From Cyathus striatus (Eukaryota > Basidiomycota > Agaricomycetes > Agaricales > Nidulariaceae): 64,000 nucleotides of DNA. Below, one piece after another: positions 12,611-22,589 of this stretch. Under the pieces are notes generated by a model, which was not told the origin of the DNA, ran no database searches, and saw only the letters and a program-made list of their open reading frames with translations. The stretch is taken from the NCBI GenBank assembly GCA_025738555.1, contig JAOVFP010000011.1, positions 2,232,001 through 2,296,000 of the forward strand, in the 5' to 3' direction. The position numbers and the translations under genes are program-made. How positions within the stretch are numbered: the stretch's first letter is position 1; each line of letters begins with the position of its first letter.

Positions 12611-12663
12611 TGACATCAAGAAGTAGCGTGGCACCAGAATAAACGTACAGTTTGAACGCCACA

Positions 12664-14004
12664 GGCATGTAGTAAGGCAGAAGGTGCACAGCAGGAAATG
12701 TAGCAAGTAGGAGGGTACGCACCTGGCTCTATGTAACGAGAAGGATGGTGTACGGTATGGTGCATAGCAAGGAGGCATACCATTCAAAATGACTTTCTAT
12801 ATGTAAATACAATATAATGTACCAATGTATTCATGTGAATTTCAAGATGGTGAACTAAATACTGTGCTTTATAGTCTATTATCCCTCTCAGACCTCAGAA
12901 TTAGCCATAACTAAGTTGAATTAGCATGTATAAGCAGTATAATTATTATAATTCATATTAGTTAGATGCATTTAGTATAAAGAGGTGTAATAATGCATAA
13001 GTATACTATAATCATGCCTAAGAATACTGAATTGTAGATCTCAAGTTTTCCTGATGCAACTGACCTTTATTGACTCATCATGCACATGCATCACGCATCA
13101 TAACTTTTCAATTGATGAAATTCAATGAGAAGTATTCAAATTCTGATTGACTCGACTTATTATGTATAAATAATATTAGGCATTCCCCTTTGTCTGAAGA
13201 CTCCGACGACGTACTATTCATCGTCTGAGATTTGGTCAGCAGCCCATTTTTAAAACAAACTCAACACTCCGTTACTAACTTTTTCTCCTTACCGACTAGG
13301 CTGAACAATGCCCTTCACAATGAAAGAAGTCGGTCTCGCAACCAATCTCCTCAAAAACGCCCATATCTCGGCTACAAAGCAAAATATAATTCGTTATATG
13401 ATCGCACTTTTAAAGATCCAGAAGATCGAAAGTATTGGGAAGGTTATAGAAACCACTGCATTCCTCGGGGAACTAGACCATGAACACCCCCTGTATGGGT
13501 CCTCCATACTCGTAGTGGATGGGGAGGGCATTGAAAATATTAAAATGGTGATATACATTTACGTACGTACTCCTACTTTTATCTCAAGGTTAAACATTCC
13601 GAGGGTCGCTCGTTTTCTAGCTTCAGGACGATAGACCAACCGACACTTCACAAAAATTGTCCATCGTAACGCAAAATATTGCAAAAATAAAAGCTCAAAA
13701 GTCTGAGGATCCCATCGCCCTCACGCAACATTCGATGTTTTTCTTGACATTGGATAATTTGTTCCCTACCTTTTACATTGTAACGTCCTCGTTCGAGGAT
13801 GTAACGGTTCTATCATGGTCCCTAACGGGGCCGGACCGCTTATATGAGAAGTATGTGGAGGATGGATTGTGGGACGTTCGGGTCAGGAATTGGTTTGGGC
13901 GCATCCTCACAAAATTGAAATCAGAAACCTCAGCGCCACCCTACGTTGAGTCGTAGTGCACAAGAGGTATTGAGGCTGTAGTACCTATGTAGCATATTCT
14001 TCAG
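12664..14004. repeat. Left arm of 1.34-kb inverted duplication
   Basis: Matches 17,212-18,553 in inverted orientation from GGCATGTAGT at the outer end to ATTCTTCAG at the inner end. Only a few differences are visible, including an extra T in a T-run near 13,285, a C/T near 13,180 and an A/G near 13,656. The arm contains the complete two-exon gene at 13,308-13,956. No target duplication is obvious outside the arms. This looks like a recent duplication or an arm kept alike by gene conversion. Confidence 0.85.
13308..13956 (+). CDS. Two-exon hypothetical protein (194 aa), left copy
   Basis: Exon 1 is 13,308-13,562 and exon 2 is 13,627-13,956. The 64-nt intron starts GTACGT, ends TTCAG and is phase 0. 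The protein starts MPFTMKEVGLATNLLKNAH and ends SAPPYVES. I see no signal peptide or long membrane segment and no motif I recognise. The second exon is mixed hydrophobic and aromatic (FFLTLDNLFPTFYIV, RVRNWFGRILTKL). The copy at 17,260-17,908 encodes the same residues, and the one coding difference I noted is silent (AAA/AAG). The start is the first ATG after a pyrimidine-rich leader. It could be a mobile-element accessory gene or a host gene; nothing in the sequence decides. Confidence 0.6.
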
Positions 14005-14460
14005 TAACTGTTTTTTATAGAGGTTTTCAGCTCGGGGGTTTTGACACACCCAGCTCACTCTACTTCTTAGTTCGAATTTTTTTATCTGTTTCTATATTTC
14101 TGTTTCGAGTTTAACTTTGAGGCCGCGTAATTTTGGCGTAATTACATTACTTAAAGCATTATTAATATAATAAGTACACATGGTTCTAGCAGCTCGCTTG
14201 AATGTCTACTCAGTCAGATTTGAGTCAGATTATAGGTAAATACAGCCATGCATAAGTATGTGTAAAATACACGGCTCCTGCCGCTGGCGACTTGTAAGCT
14301 TGTTGAAGTTAATCTTGTGTTTTGTACGGATGACTTGCAAGCGTGATAACGGCTTCACCATCGACTCGGATGGTATGGTAGCTACAACTGCTATTATCCT
14401 GATGAGTGAAGTAAAGTAAGAAAGCCAGATAAAAATAATTTCTTAAACAAGTTGGAGCAC
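14005..14460. other. Spacer inside the inverted pair, no gene seen
   Basis: Non-coding stretch between the left arm and the tRNA relic. No repeat family or reading frame stands out. Confidence 0.3.
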
Positions 14461-14536
14461 TACGCCGAATGGGAGTCGAACCCCTACCGCTTTAAGTGCT
14501 ATCACCCCAGCATGATAATCGCTTCACCGTCGGCGT
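14461..14536 (-). pseudogene. Degenerate tRNA-Gly-like sequence
   Basis: Acceptor halves ACGCCGA and TCGGCGT pair, the D-arm region (GTGAAGCGATTATCAT) and the T-arm (GGGGTTCGACTCCCA) are recognisable, and it parallels the tRNA at 53,884-53,993. The anticodon stem does not pair, and the T stem has a mismatch. A T-run lies downstream. It is probably a dead relative of the intron-containing tRNA-Gly(UCC). Confidence 0.65.
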
Positions 14537-14784
14537 GCTCTCAATATACGATAAGACCGTGAGAAGACACGGCTGAGCGAGTGGCAGTGCAGTGACGCGC
14601 TCACAGCACTCTCCTTGCTGGCAACGCACATATCACAAACTGCGCACAGCACGCACGCCGTGTTTCTTTCTCTCCAACCTCCATGATTCTTCGTCGCCCA
14701 CTATGGGTCATAGGTTCGTCCTCATCCTCATTCCTCTCTGGTCTTCTCTCGTTCTCTGTTCTATCTATCTGTCTAGGTTTGTTA

Positions 14785-15960
14785 GGAGGAGTCGGAGTCG
14801 GAGCTGGGCGATGGGTGGCAATGGTACAAGAGGCGAAAGCAGGATTCGGATTGTTACGTTGGTGAGAAGTATAAGGATCCTGTTGAGTATGAGGAGAAAT
14901 ATTCCCGGTAAAAGCTCTACTGTGAGTTTCTGTGCGATGGATGTAGTATGATGGCTAACTCGGTATTGGTAGAAATGTGCACTTCATGTGCATGGGTACA
15001 CTGAGCGATCTGATCCTAGGGCGACGTACAGCACCATGTCTGTAGTCGGACTGCTTATGGCAGTCGGCAACATTGGCGAGTACCTCGCTCCCTACACCGA
15101 CAGCAACACCTTCCTCAGCCGAGACGGTGGTCATACCTGGCAAAAAGTACACAAGGATGCTCACCTCTAGGAATTCGGCCACTCCAGGTAGATCCTGATC
15201 GTGGCGACCGACGAGGGCAATTCGTGGCGCGAGTACAAGTTCACTCGGATACGAGCCACATGTTTACCTTGTCCGGGTTCCGGGCCGGCTAGAGGTAATG
15301 GGTATGTTGCTGTGCATTTGGACTTTTCGTCGCTTACGAGGACGCAGTGTAGTATGTCCCGTCATCTTTTTTCGTAATAATCTTGGTGATGCTAATGAGG
15401 TTGAGCTTTGGAGAGTGAGGAGAGTGAGGAGCGTGAGGAGCGTGAGGAGGCTTGTCTCTTTGGTCGTAGGGCACGTAGACTATATAGAATCTGCTTCTGG
15501 TGCTAACTCCCCGTGTAGACCTTGTGCCATCGTCGCATTCGTGATAAGAACTGTTACATTGGACTGCAGCCTAGGGTGGAGAAGATCGTCGACGTGCGAG
15601 TGTAAGCCGGTGGATTTCGAATGGTGCGTTCTTAGATTTGTCCTCGTGAATGTTGGGCAATATCTATCTCAGTGAGTTCAACTACATGAAGGACTAGAAC
15701 GACGTATGCATGCGAGGTACGAGCACGCCTCCATTACCAAATGACGAATCCTGCAAGGACGATGAAGACTACTGGTACGAGTGCACCCCCGTACCGCAAG
15801 AACCCCATATCAAGCTGCGAGGGCAGTAATCGTATCGACCGCGGTCCCGCTCACCAATACCCCGGGCTGAGGTCGAATGGCACTTGGTTGTGGATATTTA
15901 TTCTGTTCATTCCCTGTGGCTTCACTGACTCAGTGTATGTTCTGCCATCTTTCTTTTTCG
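14785..15960 (+). pseudogene. VPS10/sortilin-type sorting receptor fragment, frameshifted
   Basis: Pieces of a Vps10 protein follow in order on the plus strand in shifting frames. First the 10CC region of one VPS10 domain (WQWYKRRKQDSDCYVGEKYK, DPVEYEEK). Then the late propeller of another ([51 protein letters not shown]). Then EGNSWREYKFT, AVHLDFSSLTRTQC, a second 10CC remnant, SSCEGSNRIDRGPAHQYPGL and the final membrane span (WLWIFILFIPCGFT). Family members carry cargo such as carboxypeptidase Y from Golgi to vacuole. The propeller between the two 10CC regions is missing, and there are several stops, including TAG for a conserved tryptophan after HKDAHL. Clearly a decayed gene fragment. Confidence 0.8.
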
Positions 15961-16069
15961 TAACCACTGCAAACACCAAACACGATGTAAGGCGTACGTG
16001 CGCGTCACACTCCCGGCCCAACTTGTCTCCTCCGAGTCTTACTCTCCTCTCGCCTCCGTTACCGATAAT

Positions 16070-16410
16070 GTACGCTGCGAAGCAAGAAAAAGTACTATTC
16101 CACTCAGCTTGTGCCTGGACAGCTTTTTTAGGCTTTATTAAAGATAAATTATAACTTATTTTTGCTAGATATCTTTACTTTATTATGAATCAAATCAGCA
16201 GTGCCGTTGGTAAAGCAGATGCCATGCATTGATATCCTCGTGCATGAAATCAAGTAGAGGTTCAATTCCGCATGGGTGCATAACTTCCTATTGAAGTCTC
16301 TTTTTCGTGGCCATGATAATGTACACCGAAAAGCAGGAGGTAGTGGGTCGAATTTTTCGCTGCTGTGCTCTGCTGTTCCATAATGTAGACACCAAGCCAT
16401 CTTTATTAAA
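16070..16410 (+). repeat. tRNA-derived (SINE-like) repeat, copy 1
   Basis: A-box-like GTGCCGTTGGTAAAGCAG at 16,201-16,218 and B-box GGTTCAATTCC at 16,259-16,269 have the layout of a pol III internal promoter. The body to about 16,410 matches 36,130-36,350. The leader (GCTTGTGCCTGGACAGC, TTTTAGGCTTTATTAAAG) matches 22,440-22,560. A second head with GGTGCCGTTGGTGAAAC follows at about 16,467. Confidence 0.65.
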
Positions 16411-16412
16411 AT

Positions 16413-17210
16413 AAAAATATAACAATTTCCTCCAGACATATTTGCTTTGCTATACACAAAATCAGCGGTGCCGTTGGTGAAACGGATACCACTGTAGACT
16501 TAAGATGAGGCGGTCAACATTTTTTCAGGAAAATGGAAGCCATGATGAGTCAAGCAAAGTCAGTTGTAAAAGTATTGGAGGTCAGTTCCAGGTGGAGACT
16601 AAGATGATTGTGTTTCAACGGTAGAAGTGTAGCGATGGAAATATAATTGATGTGCATGATGGTGTGACCGTGGGGAGATACGTCTTACATACACTCACAG
16701 TGTGGCAGTGGAGGCAACGCGCTTTCTCCTTACCTTTTTCTTACCAATGCACAACAAATCTCCAGTATCACAACTGTGCACATGCGGCGTGTCTTCCTTA
16801 GCACGTTAATATTCCTGGTCAGACCTGTATACGACGTAGACCTAAACTAACTTCTAACATGTAATATTGCACCCATACAGACTCTTCCTCCTCGTCCTCC
16901 TTCCCTTGTCCTTCCCTCAACCGCCCTTACATGATGATTAATGATCTCCGAGAGATCATGCATCATGCACATCAATTATATTTCCATCGCTACACTTCTA
17001 CCGTTGAAACACAATCATCTTAGTCTCCACCTGGAACCGACCTCCAATACTTTTACAACTGACTTTGCTTGACTCATCATGGCTTCCATTTGTCTGAAAA
17101 ATGTTGACCGCCTCATCTTAAGTCTACAGTGGTATCCGTTTCACCAACGGCACCGCTGATTTTGTGTATAGCAAAGCAAATATGTCTGGAGGAAATTGTT
17201 ATATTTTTAC
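16413..17210. repeat. Small palindrome abutting the right inverted arm
   Basis: 16,413-16,660 is the inverted repeat of 16,962-17,210, with about 300 bp between. Shared sequence includes AATGGAAGCCATGATGAGTC and CTTTGCTATACACAAAATCA. The right arm stops at 17,210, just before the 1.34-kb arm begins at 17,212. Part of it matches 57,830-57,925 and 18,905-18,965. Confidence 0.7.
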
Positions 17211-17211
17211 T

Positions 17212-18553
17212 CTGAAGAATGTGCTACATAGGTGCTACAGCCTCAATACCTCTTGTGCACTACGACTCAACGTAGGGTGGCGCTGAGGTTTCTGATTTCA
17301 ATTTTGTGAGGATGCGCCCAAACCAATTCCTGACCCGAACGTCCCACAATCCATCCTCCACATACTTCTCATATAAGCGGTCCGGCCCCGTTAGGGACCA
17401 TGATAGAACCGTTACATCCTCGAACGAGGACGTTACAATGTAAAAGGTAGGGAACAAATTATCCAATGTCAAGAAAAACATCGAATGTTGCGTGAGGGCG
17501 ATGGGATCCTCAGACTTTTGAGCTTTTATTTTTGCAATATTTTGCGTTACGATGGACAACTTTTGTGAAGTGTCGGTTGGTCTATCGTCCTGAAGCTAGA
17601 AAACGAGCGACCCTCGGAATGTTTAACCTTGAGATAAAAGTAGGAGTACGTACGTAAATGTATATCACCATTTTAATATTTTCAATGCCCTCCCCATCCA
17701 CTACGAGTATGGAGGACCCATACAGGGGGTGTTCATGGTCTAGTTCCCCGAGGAATGCAGTGGTTTCTATAACCTTCCCAATACTTTCGATCTTCTGGAT
17801 CTTTAAAAGTGCGATCATATAACGAATTATATTTTGCTTTGTAGCCGAGATATGGGCGTTTTTGAGGAGATTGGTTGCGAGACCGACTTCTTTCATTGTG
17901 AAGGGCATTGTTCAGCCTAGTCGGTAAGGAGAAAAAAGTTAGTAACGGAGTGTTGAGTTTGTTTTAAAAATGGGCTGCTGACCAAATCTCAGACGATGAA
18001 TAGTACGTCGTCGGAGTCTTCAGACAAAAGGGAATGCCTAATATTATTTATACATAATAAGTCGAGTCAATCAGAATTTGAATACTTCTCATTGAATTTC
18101 ATCAATTGAAAAGTTATGATGCGTGATGCATGTGCATGATGAGTCAATAAAGGTCAGTTGCATCAGGAAAACTTGAGATCTACAATTCAGTATTCTTAGG
18201 CATGATTATAGTATACTTATGCATTATTACACCTCTTTATACTAAATGCATCTAACTAATATGAATTATAATAATTATACTGCTTATACATGCTAATTCA
18301 ACTTAGTTATGGCTAATTCTGAGGTCTGAGAGGGATAATAGACTATAAAGCACAGTATTTAGTTCACCATCTTGAAATTCACATGAATACATTGGTACAT
18401 TATATTGTATTTACATATAGAAAGTCATTTTGAATGGTATGCCTCCTTGCTATGCACCATACCGTACACCATCCTTCTCGTTACATAGAGCCAGGTGCGT
18501 ACCCTCCTACTTGCTACATTTCCTGCTGTGCACCTTCTGCCTCACTACATGCC
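17212..18553. repeat. Right arm of 1.34-kb inverted duplication
   Basis: Inverted partner of 12,664-14,004. It ends at GGCATG on its outer side and at ATTCTTCAG on its inner side. Together with the left arm it encloses about 3.2 kb of captured fragments. Confidence 0.85.
17260..17908 (-). CDS. Two-exon hypothetical protein (194 aa), right copy
   Basis: Exon 1 is 17,908-17,654 and exon 2 is 17,589-17,260, with the same 64-nt intron as the left copy (GTACGT...TTCAG). The predicted protein is residue-for-residue the same as that at 13,308-13,956, in opposite orientation, so the two genes converge on the spacer. Both copies keep start, splice sites and frame although most neighbouring genes are broken, which argues for recent origin, selection or gene conversion. 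Function unknown. Confidence 0.6.
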
Positions 18554-18590
18554 TTCCACTTCGCTACACCCCCTCCTTCTCATTACACGA

Positions 18591-18902
18591 GACATCGTGT
18601 GTGATGATGATGAGGGAAGTCTTCTCGGCCTCAATGAGAGCAACGGTGTGGTTAAGATAATACTTGATAAAGAGGGGCTTCTTAGTCATCTGCAATCATA
18701 CAATAAGCTACTACAGTACGAAGTGTGAATTTGGAGAACACACATCATTTTCCTCGGAAATGGTAACAGCAGTTTCGGTGAGATGAGGCTTCTTCTCCTG
18801 CTGAGACTCGTAGCGGTACATTTTAAGGAGCTTGAAGATCTAGGTGATGGTGTTCGTGTTCAGGGTGTGGGCAAGCTGAGGAATGGCAGGAGGAACCTTC
18901 AG
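18591..18902 (-). pseudogene. Ribosomal protein eL8 (L7a) gene fragment
   Basis: Read on the minus strand from 18,902: LKVPPAIPQLAHTLNTNT, then IFKLLKMYRYESQQEKKPHL, and after a probable intron (about 18,743-18,690, ending TTGCAG) TKKPLFIKYYLNHTVALIEA and KTSLIIITHDV. This is the middle of eukaryotic eL8, a 60S ribosomal subunit protein. Both ends are cut off. A TAG interrupts the first piece, and changes such as RPES to RYES are seen. Because an intron remains, this is a DNA-level copy, not a processed retrocopy. It ends about 40 bp from the right inverted arm. Confidence 0.8.
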
Positions 18903-19160
18903 AGACCTCCAATACTTTTACAACTCACCTTGCTTGACTCATTATGGCTTCCATTTGTCTGAGGACTCCGACGTGAGCATGTTAGTTCCGGAAGCTCGTG
19001 CGTTTGTGGGACGAGGAATAGGGGTATATCAGTGTGTTTCTTGTTCTCTGAGAAACGAGTGGTTGACGAGCTATTTTGATCGTTGTTATAATAGATATAC
19101 ATGTACACCCTCGTGTGCGTTTTAATAACAGTATTGTCGGGACGTGATATGATTGAGCAC
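18903..19160 (+). repeat. Dispersed ~250-bp repeat, copy shared with 57.85-58.11 kb
   Basis: Matches 57,860-58,105 closely, sharing TACAACT, GCTTGACTCAT, ATGGCTTCCATTTGTCTGAG, CGACGTGAGCATGTTAGTTC and CCCTCGTGTGCGTTTTAATA. A shorter part recurs at 17,035-17,095 and inverted at 16,530-16,600. It has no clear coding function, though both long copies can be read as an 80-residue frame. Confidence 0.6.
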
Positions 19161-19339
19161 ATTAGACTGCCCTCAGGTCAACCTTTTCAACCGAGTTGTT
19201 AGATGGTCTTCTGGTGAAGGTGTCTTCATTTAGAACGTCGGTTCGTTAACAGTTAGAGTGCTGATATATATTGCTTCTACGCAGGTTCTGGGGCTCTCAT
19301 CTGTGATGAAAAAGATGTATCTCATCCGACCTTTGACTG

Positions 19340-20390
19340 AGTTCAATGGAGTCGTGGCTATCAATTTGATTGATCACTCTCACTAAGCTGTTTAGAATAA
19401 GAACAAGTAAATAAAGAAAGCAAAAGAAATGACTCACAATAGAGAGGGCAAGTATCACAATCTTCATGTCCTCCAAATAATCCAACAACTCAGCCTATGC
19501 ATTGAACAATAGCAGCCATCAATTTGATTGATCACTCTCACTAAGCTGTTGAAGGGCAAACTGTTTAGTGAGTGAGAGTTTATTGAACCCAAATAAGATC
19601 ATACTTGAAATAAATCAATCAAATCAATCCTTTTGTAATTAGAAATCAATTCCAGTTCAATCAGAAATCATAAGAAATCATTAGAGTGAAATCAATAACA
19701 ATTAAAAAAAAAATCAATGAGAAATAAATGTGCAATCAATGAGAAATCAGTCAAAAATCAGTCAAAAATCAATGAATAACTCAGAATTGTTAGGTACCCA
19801 ACTACAGGATATACTAAATACTAGAGTAGTTAACTACATAGATACACTTACTTTATCTACTAGACCATGAGTCCTTTTCTAATAAGGAAACTTTTCTCTA
19901 TATTACATATACCTGGAGAGTGAAATCAATGTTGAAATCAATCATTTGTACTTAGTTTAAATTGCATTTTAAAATGAAATCATTGCTGAAATCAATCCTT
20001 TTGGACTTTGAAGTATTATTGGTACAAGTTTGAAATCATTGGGGAGATCAATGCAAATTCCTAGGGAAATCAATGCTAAAATCAATGTTATTTCATAGGG
20101 AAATCACTGCTGAAATCAACGGGAGATCAATAGGAAATCAATGGGAAGTTAATGCTACAATCAATGTTATTTCATAGGGAAATCATTGCTGAAATCAAAG
20201 GGAGATCAATAGGAAATCAATGGGAAATTAATGCTAAATCATTGTTGAAATCAATGTGAAATAAATACTAAAATCAATATATTATTAAATCAACGTTATT
20301 ACATAGGGACATCATTGCTGAAATCAAAGAGAGATCAATAGGAAATCTAGGGGAAATTAATGCTACAATCAATGTTATATCTTAGAGTTA
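19340..20390. repeat. AATCAATG-rich tract with two CAGTGG-type heads
   Basis: Heads matching the 1,056 repeat (TATCAATTTGATTGATCACT) occur at about 19,350 and 19,507. From about 19,600 to 20,380 the sequence is dominated by GAAATCAATG/AAATCATTG words, including longer near-repeats (TTTCATAGGGAAATCA several times). It looks like an expanded internal part of that element family. Confidence 0.55.
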
Positions 20391-21041
20391 TATGAGTATG
20401 AATGGGAATTGATACCAATTATTGAAGCAGTGCCTCTGAAAAGGACAAGAGAAGCACATGAGCACGAATGTAGATAAGGGTGGGAAGGTAGAGCACTCAA
20501 GAAACGGCCTAAGCACAATGCAAAATATAGCCATACTACGACATAACAAGAGTTCAAGATAACGGTTTGGGAGTTTGAAAGAGAAGATACAAAGACGCGA
20601 GAGCTGAAATGAAATAGTATTCAGTAGATAGGAACATTTCAGTATAATACATTGTACAGAAAGCAGGGGCATAATGTATCGAAGTAGAATAGTTATTTTA
20701 AGTAGATACACTAGGGAGGGACGACCAGAAAATATAGTACAAATTGTTAGAAGAGAACAGTTCATAAAAATGAAATAGGTAATGGACGAGGGCCAATTTT
20801 TGATCATGGCTAAGTAAATGCGGCCATGTTTCCCAAATGTTGTTCAAGGTACATTATGTCTCATCTATAGCAATATTGTCAATGCCCAAATGTGAGTGAC
20901 TCCTAAGATTGTTAACAAATTTTTTGAGCAATGCTTGCAGCTGTTTAACAGATGTCTCAGAAACATTTATTATTATGCCAAGTACATTTAATAATCATTG
21001 CAAGGGACATAAATTAATAGAAGGGTTTACAAGCTCCAACA

Positions 21042-21684
21042 CTAACAAATGTAGATGACAAATTGTTGGCAGATATAATAAGGTGAGGAAGCACAAGATC
21101 CATTGGAAATATGTTCAGTTACGGTTACTCGGAGCTCCTCCAAGGAAAAAGAGTCATGAGAAACAGATAAACCATGTCTAGATGCAAATTCCTCAAGTTC
21201 AGGTTTCAACAGACGATCCAAACAATTGAAGATTTCAAGGCTACCAAACTGTTGTACAGGTGGGTGCTGAAAGCAGCAACAATGCAAAGATAGGTCATGG
21301 ATAATACGAGGTCTGAAAAGCGAGTGAGAAGCACTGGGAATAGATAGCAGAGTAGCAACATCAGCCAAGTTTTGATCTAATAGAGATGAATATATTATGC
21401 ATGACAGAAAAAAGTTACATAGCTCATTAACGTTGCAGAACCAATTCCTTGCCACCTCGCATAAAGTTCCAGTTTCAATTGCTAAACAGCCTCCGAAAAA
21501 TATATGTTGAATAAAACGATTTCTTCCATGAACAGACCGGGATCATCCACAATAACATTGTGTGAAACCAATAAGTTTTGAATATCATTTCCTGACCCCT
21601 CAAACAGTACACAAATATCAACATCCACTCCAAGGATATGGACCAGATCAGACCGATCAAAGGTATGACAAGAACCCATATCAA
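21042..21684 (-). pseudogene. Hypothetical protein with SAP-like segment, frameshifted
   Basis: On the minus strand a frame from about 21,684 (GSCHTFDRSDLVHILGVDVD, VIVDDPGLFMEE) continues after a one-base shift near 21,515 into HIFFGGCLAIETGTLCEVAR and NWFCNVNEL. It ends with LKPELEEFASRHGLSVSHDS and LEELRVTVTEHISNGSCA. The last part has the length and pattern of a SAP-type helix-extended-helix, a DNA-binding fold. I do not recognise the whole protein. Similar SAP-like pieces occur in fungal mobile-element proteins, which is only a hint. Confidence 0.4.
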
Positions 21685-22239
21685 TAGTAATGAGGAGACC
21701 TACACAAGTATGTCAACTTTTCCAAGGCTAAAACTGTGATGAAGATATAAGACGTATGGCGAGGATATGATAGTAAAGACTATAAAAGGAAGCAAGTGAG
21801 TAAACTATAATAAAACAACCTCCCGGCAGGAGAAGCATAGGGAGGGGAAGATAGACAGGAAAAAAGTGTGTAAATAACTTATCACGGCCAATATATGATA
21901 CAGAATGCATGCACACAGATGTTTACTAAAATGCGAACAACAAGAGGGGAGCCGGAAGCCAAAATATTAAACAGAAGCAAACAAAAAGTGATCTACTGCC
22001 AAAAAATATTGGAGCTCGAGCCCTATAACCCTACTAACTAAAGTTAGTGGGAATAATGTACCAAAGCGGAATGACATGACGACACATGACTAATCTGATG
22101 TATTGGTAATGCAAAAGGGCCCTTCCAAATTCCTGGTAAACACGGAATGCACACCCCTCCAAAAGTCATTGGAGATTTCCCAGATGGTTGAGGTAGGAAG
22201 TCCTTTTTAGGACAAATCACCGCAAACAGATGGAAAGCC

Positions 22240-22580
22240 GAGACTATCATGTTACGCCAACTTTGAATTCCCCTATTAAAACCCTGATATCTTTGCTTTG
22301 TTGTAAACCAAATCACAGGGCCATTAAGAAGGTGGATACCAATAGCCTTGTGCACGAAATCAAGTAGGAGTTCAATTTCCCACAGGCATATTCCTTGGGT
22401 CCGGAATCCCTTTCTTTTATTCCAATGATAATGTACACTGCGAAGCAACCAAAAGTTCTATTCCACTCAGCTTGTGCCTGGACAGCTTTTTTAGGCTTTA
22501 TTAAAGATAAATTATAACTTATTTTTGCTAGATATCTTTACTTTATTATAAACCAAATCAGCAGCTGTGGGATGATAAGT
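22240..22580 (+). repeat. tRNA-derived (SINE-like) repeat, copy 2
   Basis: Contains the head region with AAGGTGGATACCAATAGCC and B-box-like GAGTTCAATTTCC near 22,369. Then comes a body identical over long stretches to 16,085-16,190 (CACTCAGCTTGTGCCTGGAC, TTTGCTAGATATCTTTACTT). The left flank CGCCAACTTTGAATTCCCCT recurs near 39,215. Confidence 0.55.
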
Positions 22581-22589
22581 GTTATTGAA

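Noticed and set aside
12664..18553. LTR retrotransposon with 1.34-kb LTRs
   Set aside because: The two copies are inverted, not direct, and no reverse transcriptase or integrase lies between them.
22044..22448. 134-residue minus-strand frame
   Set aside because: It is the antisense of the tRNA-derived repeat and its flank, with no protein resemblance.
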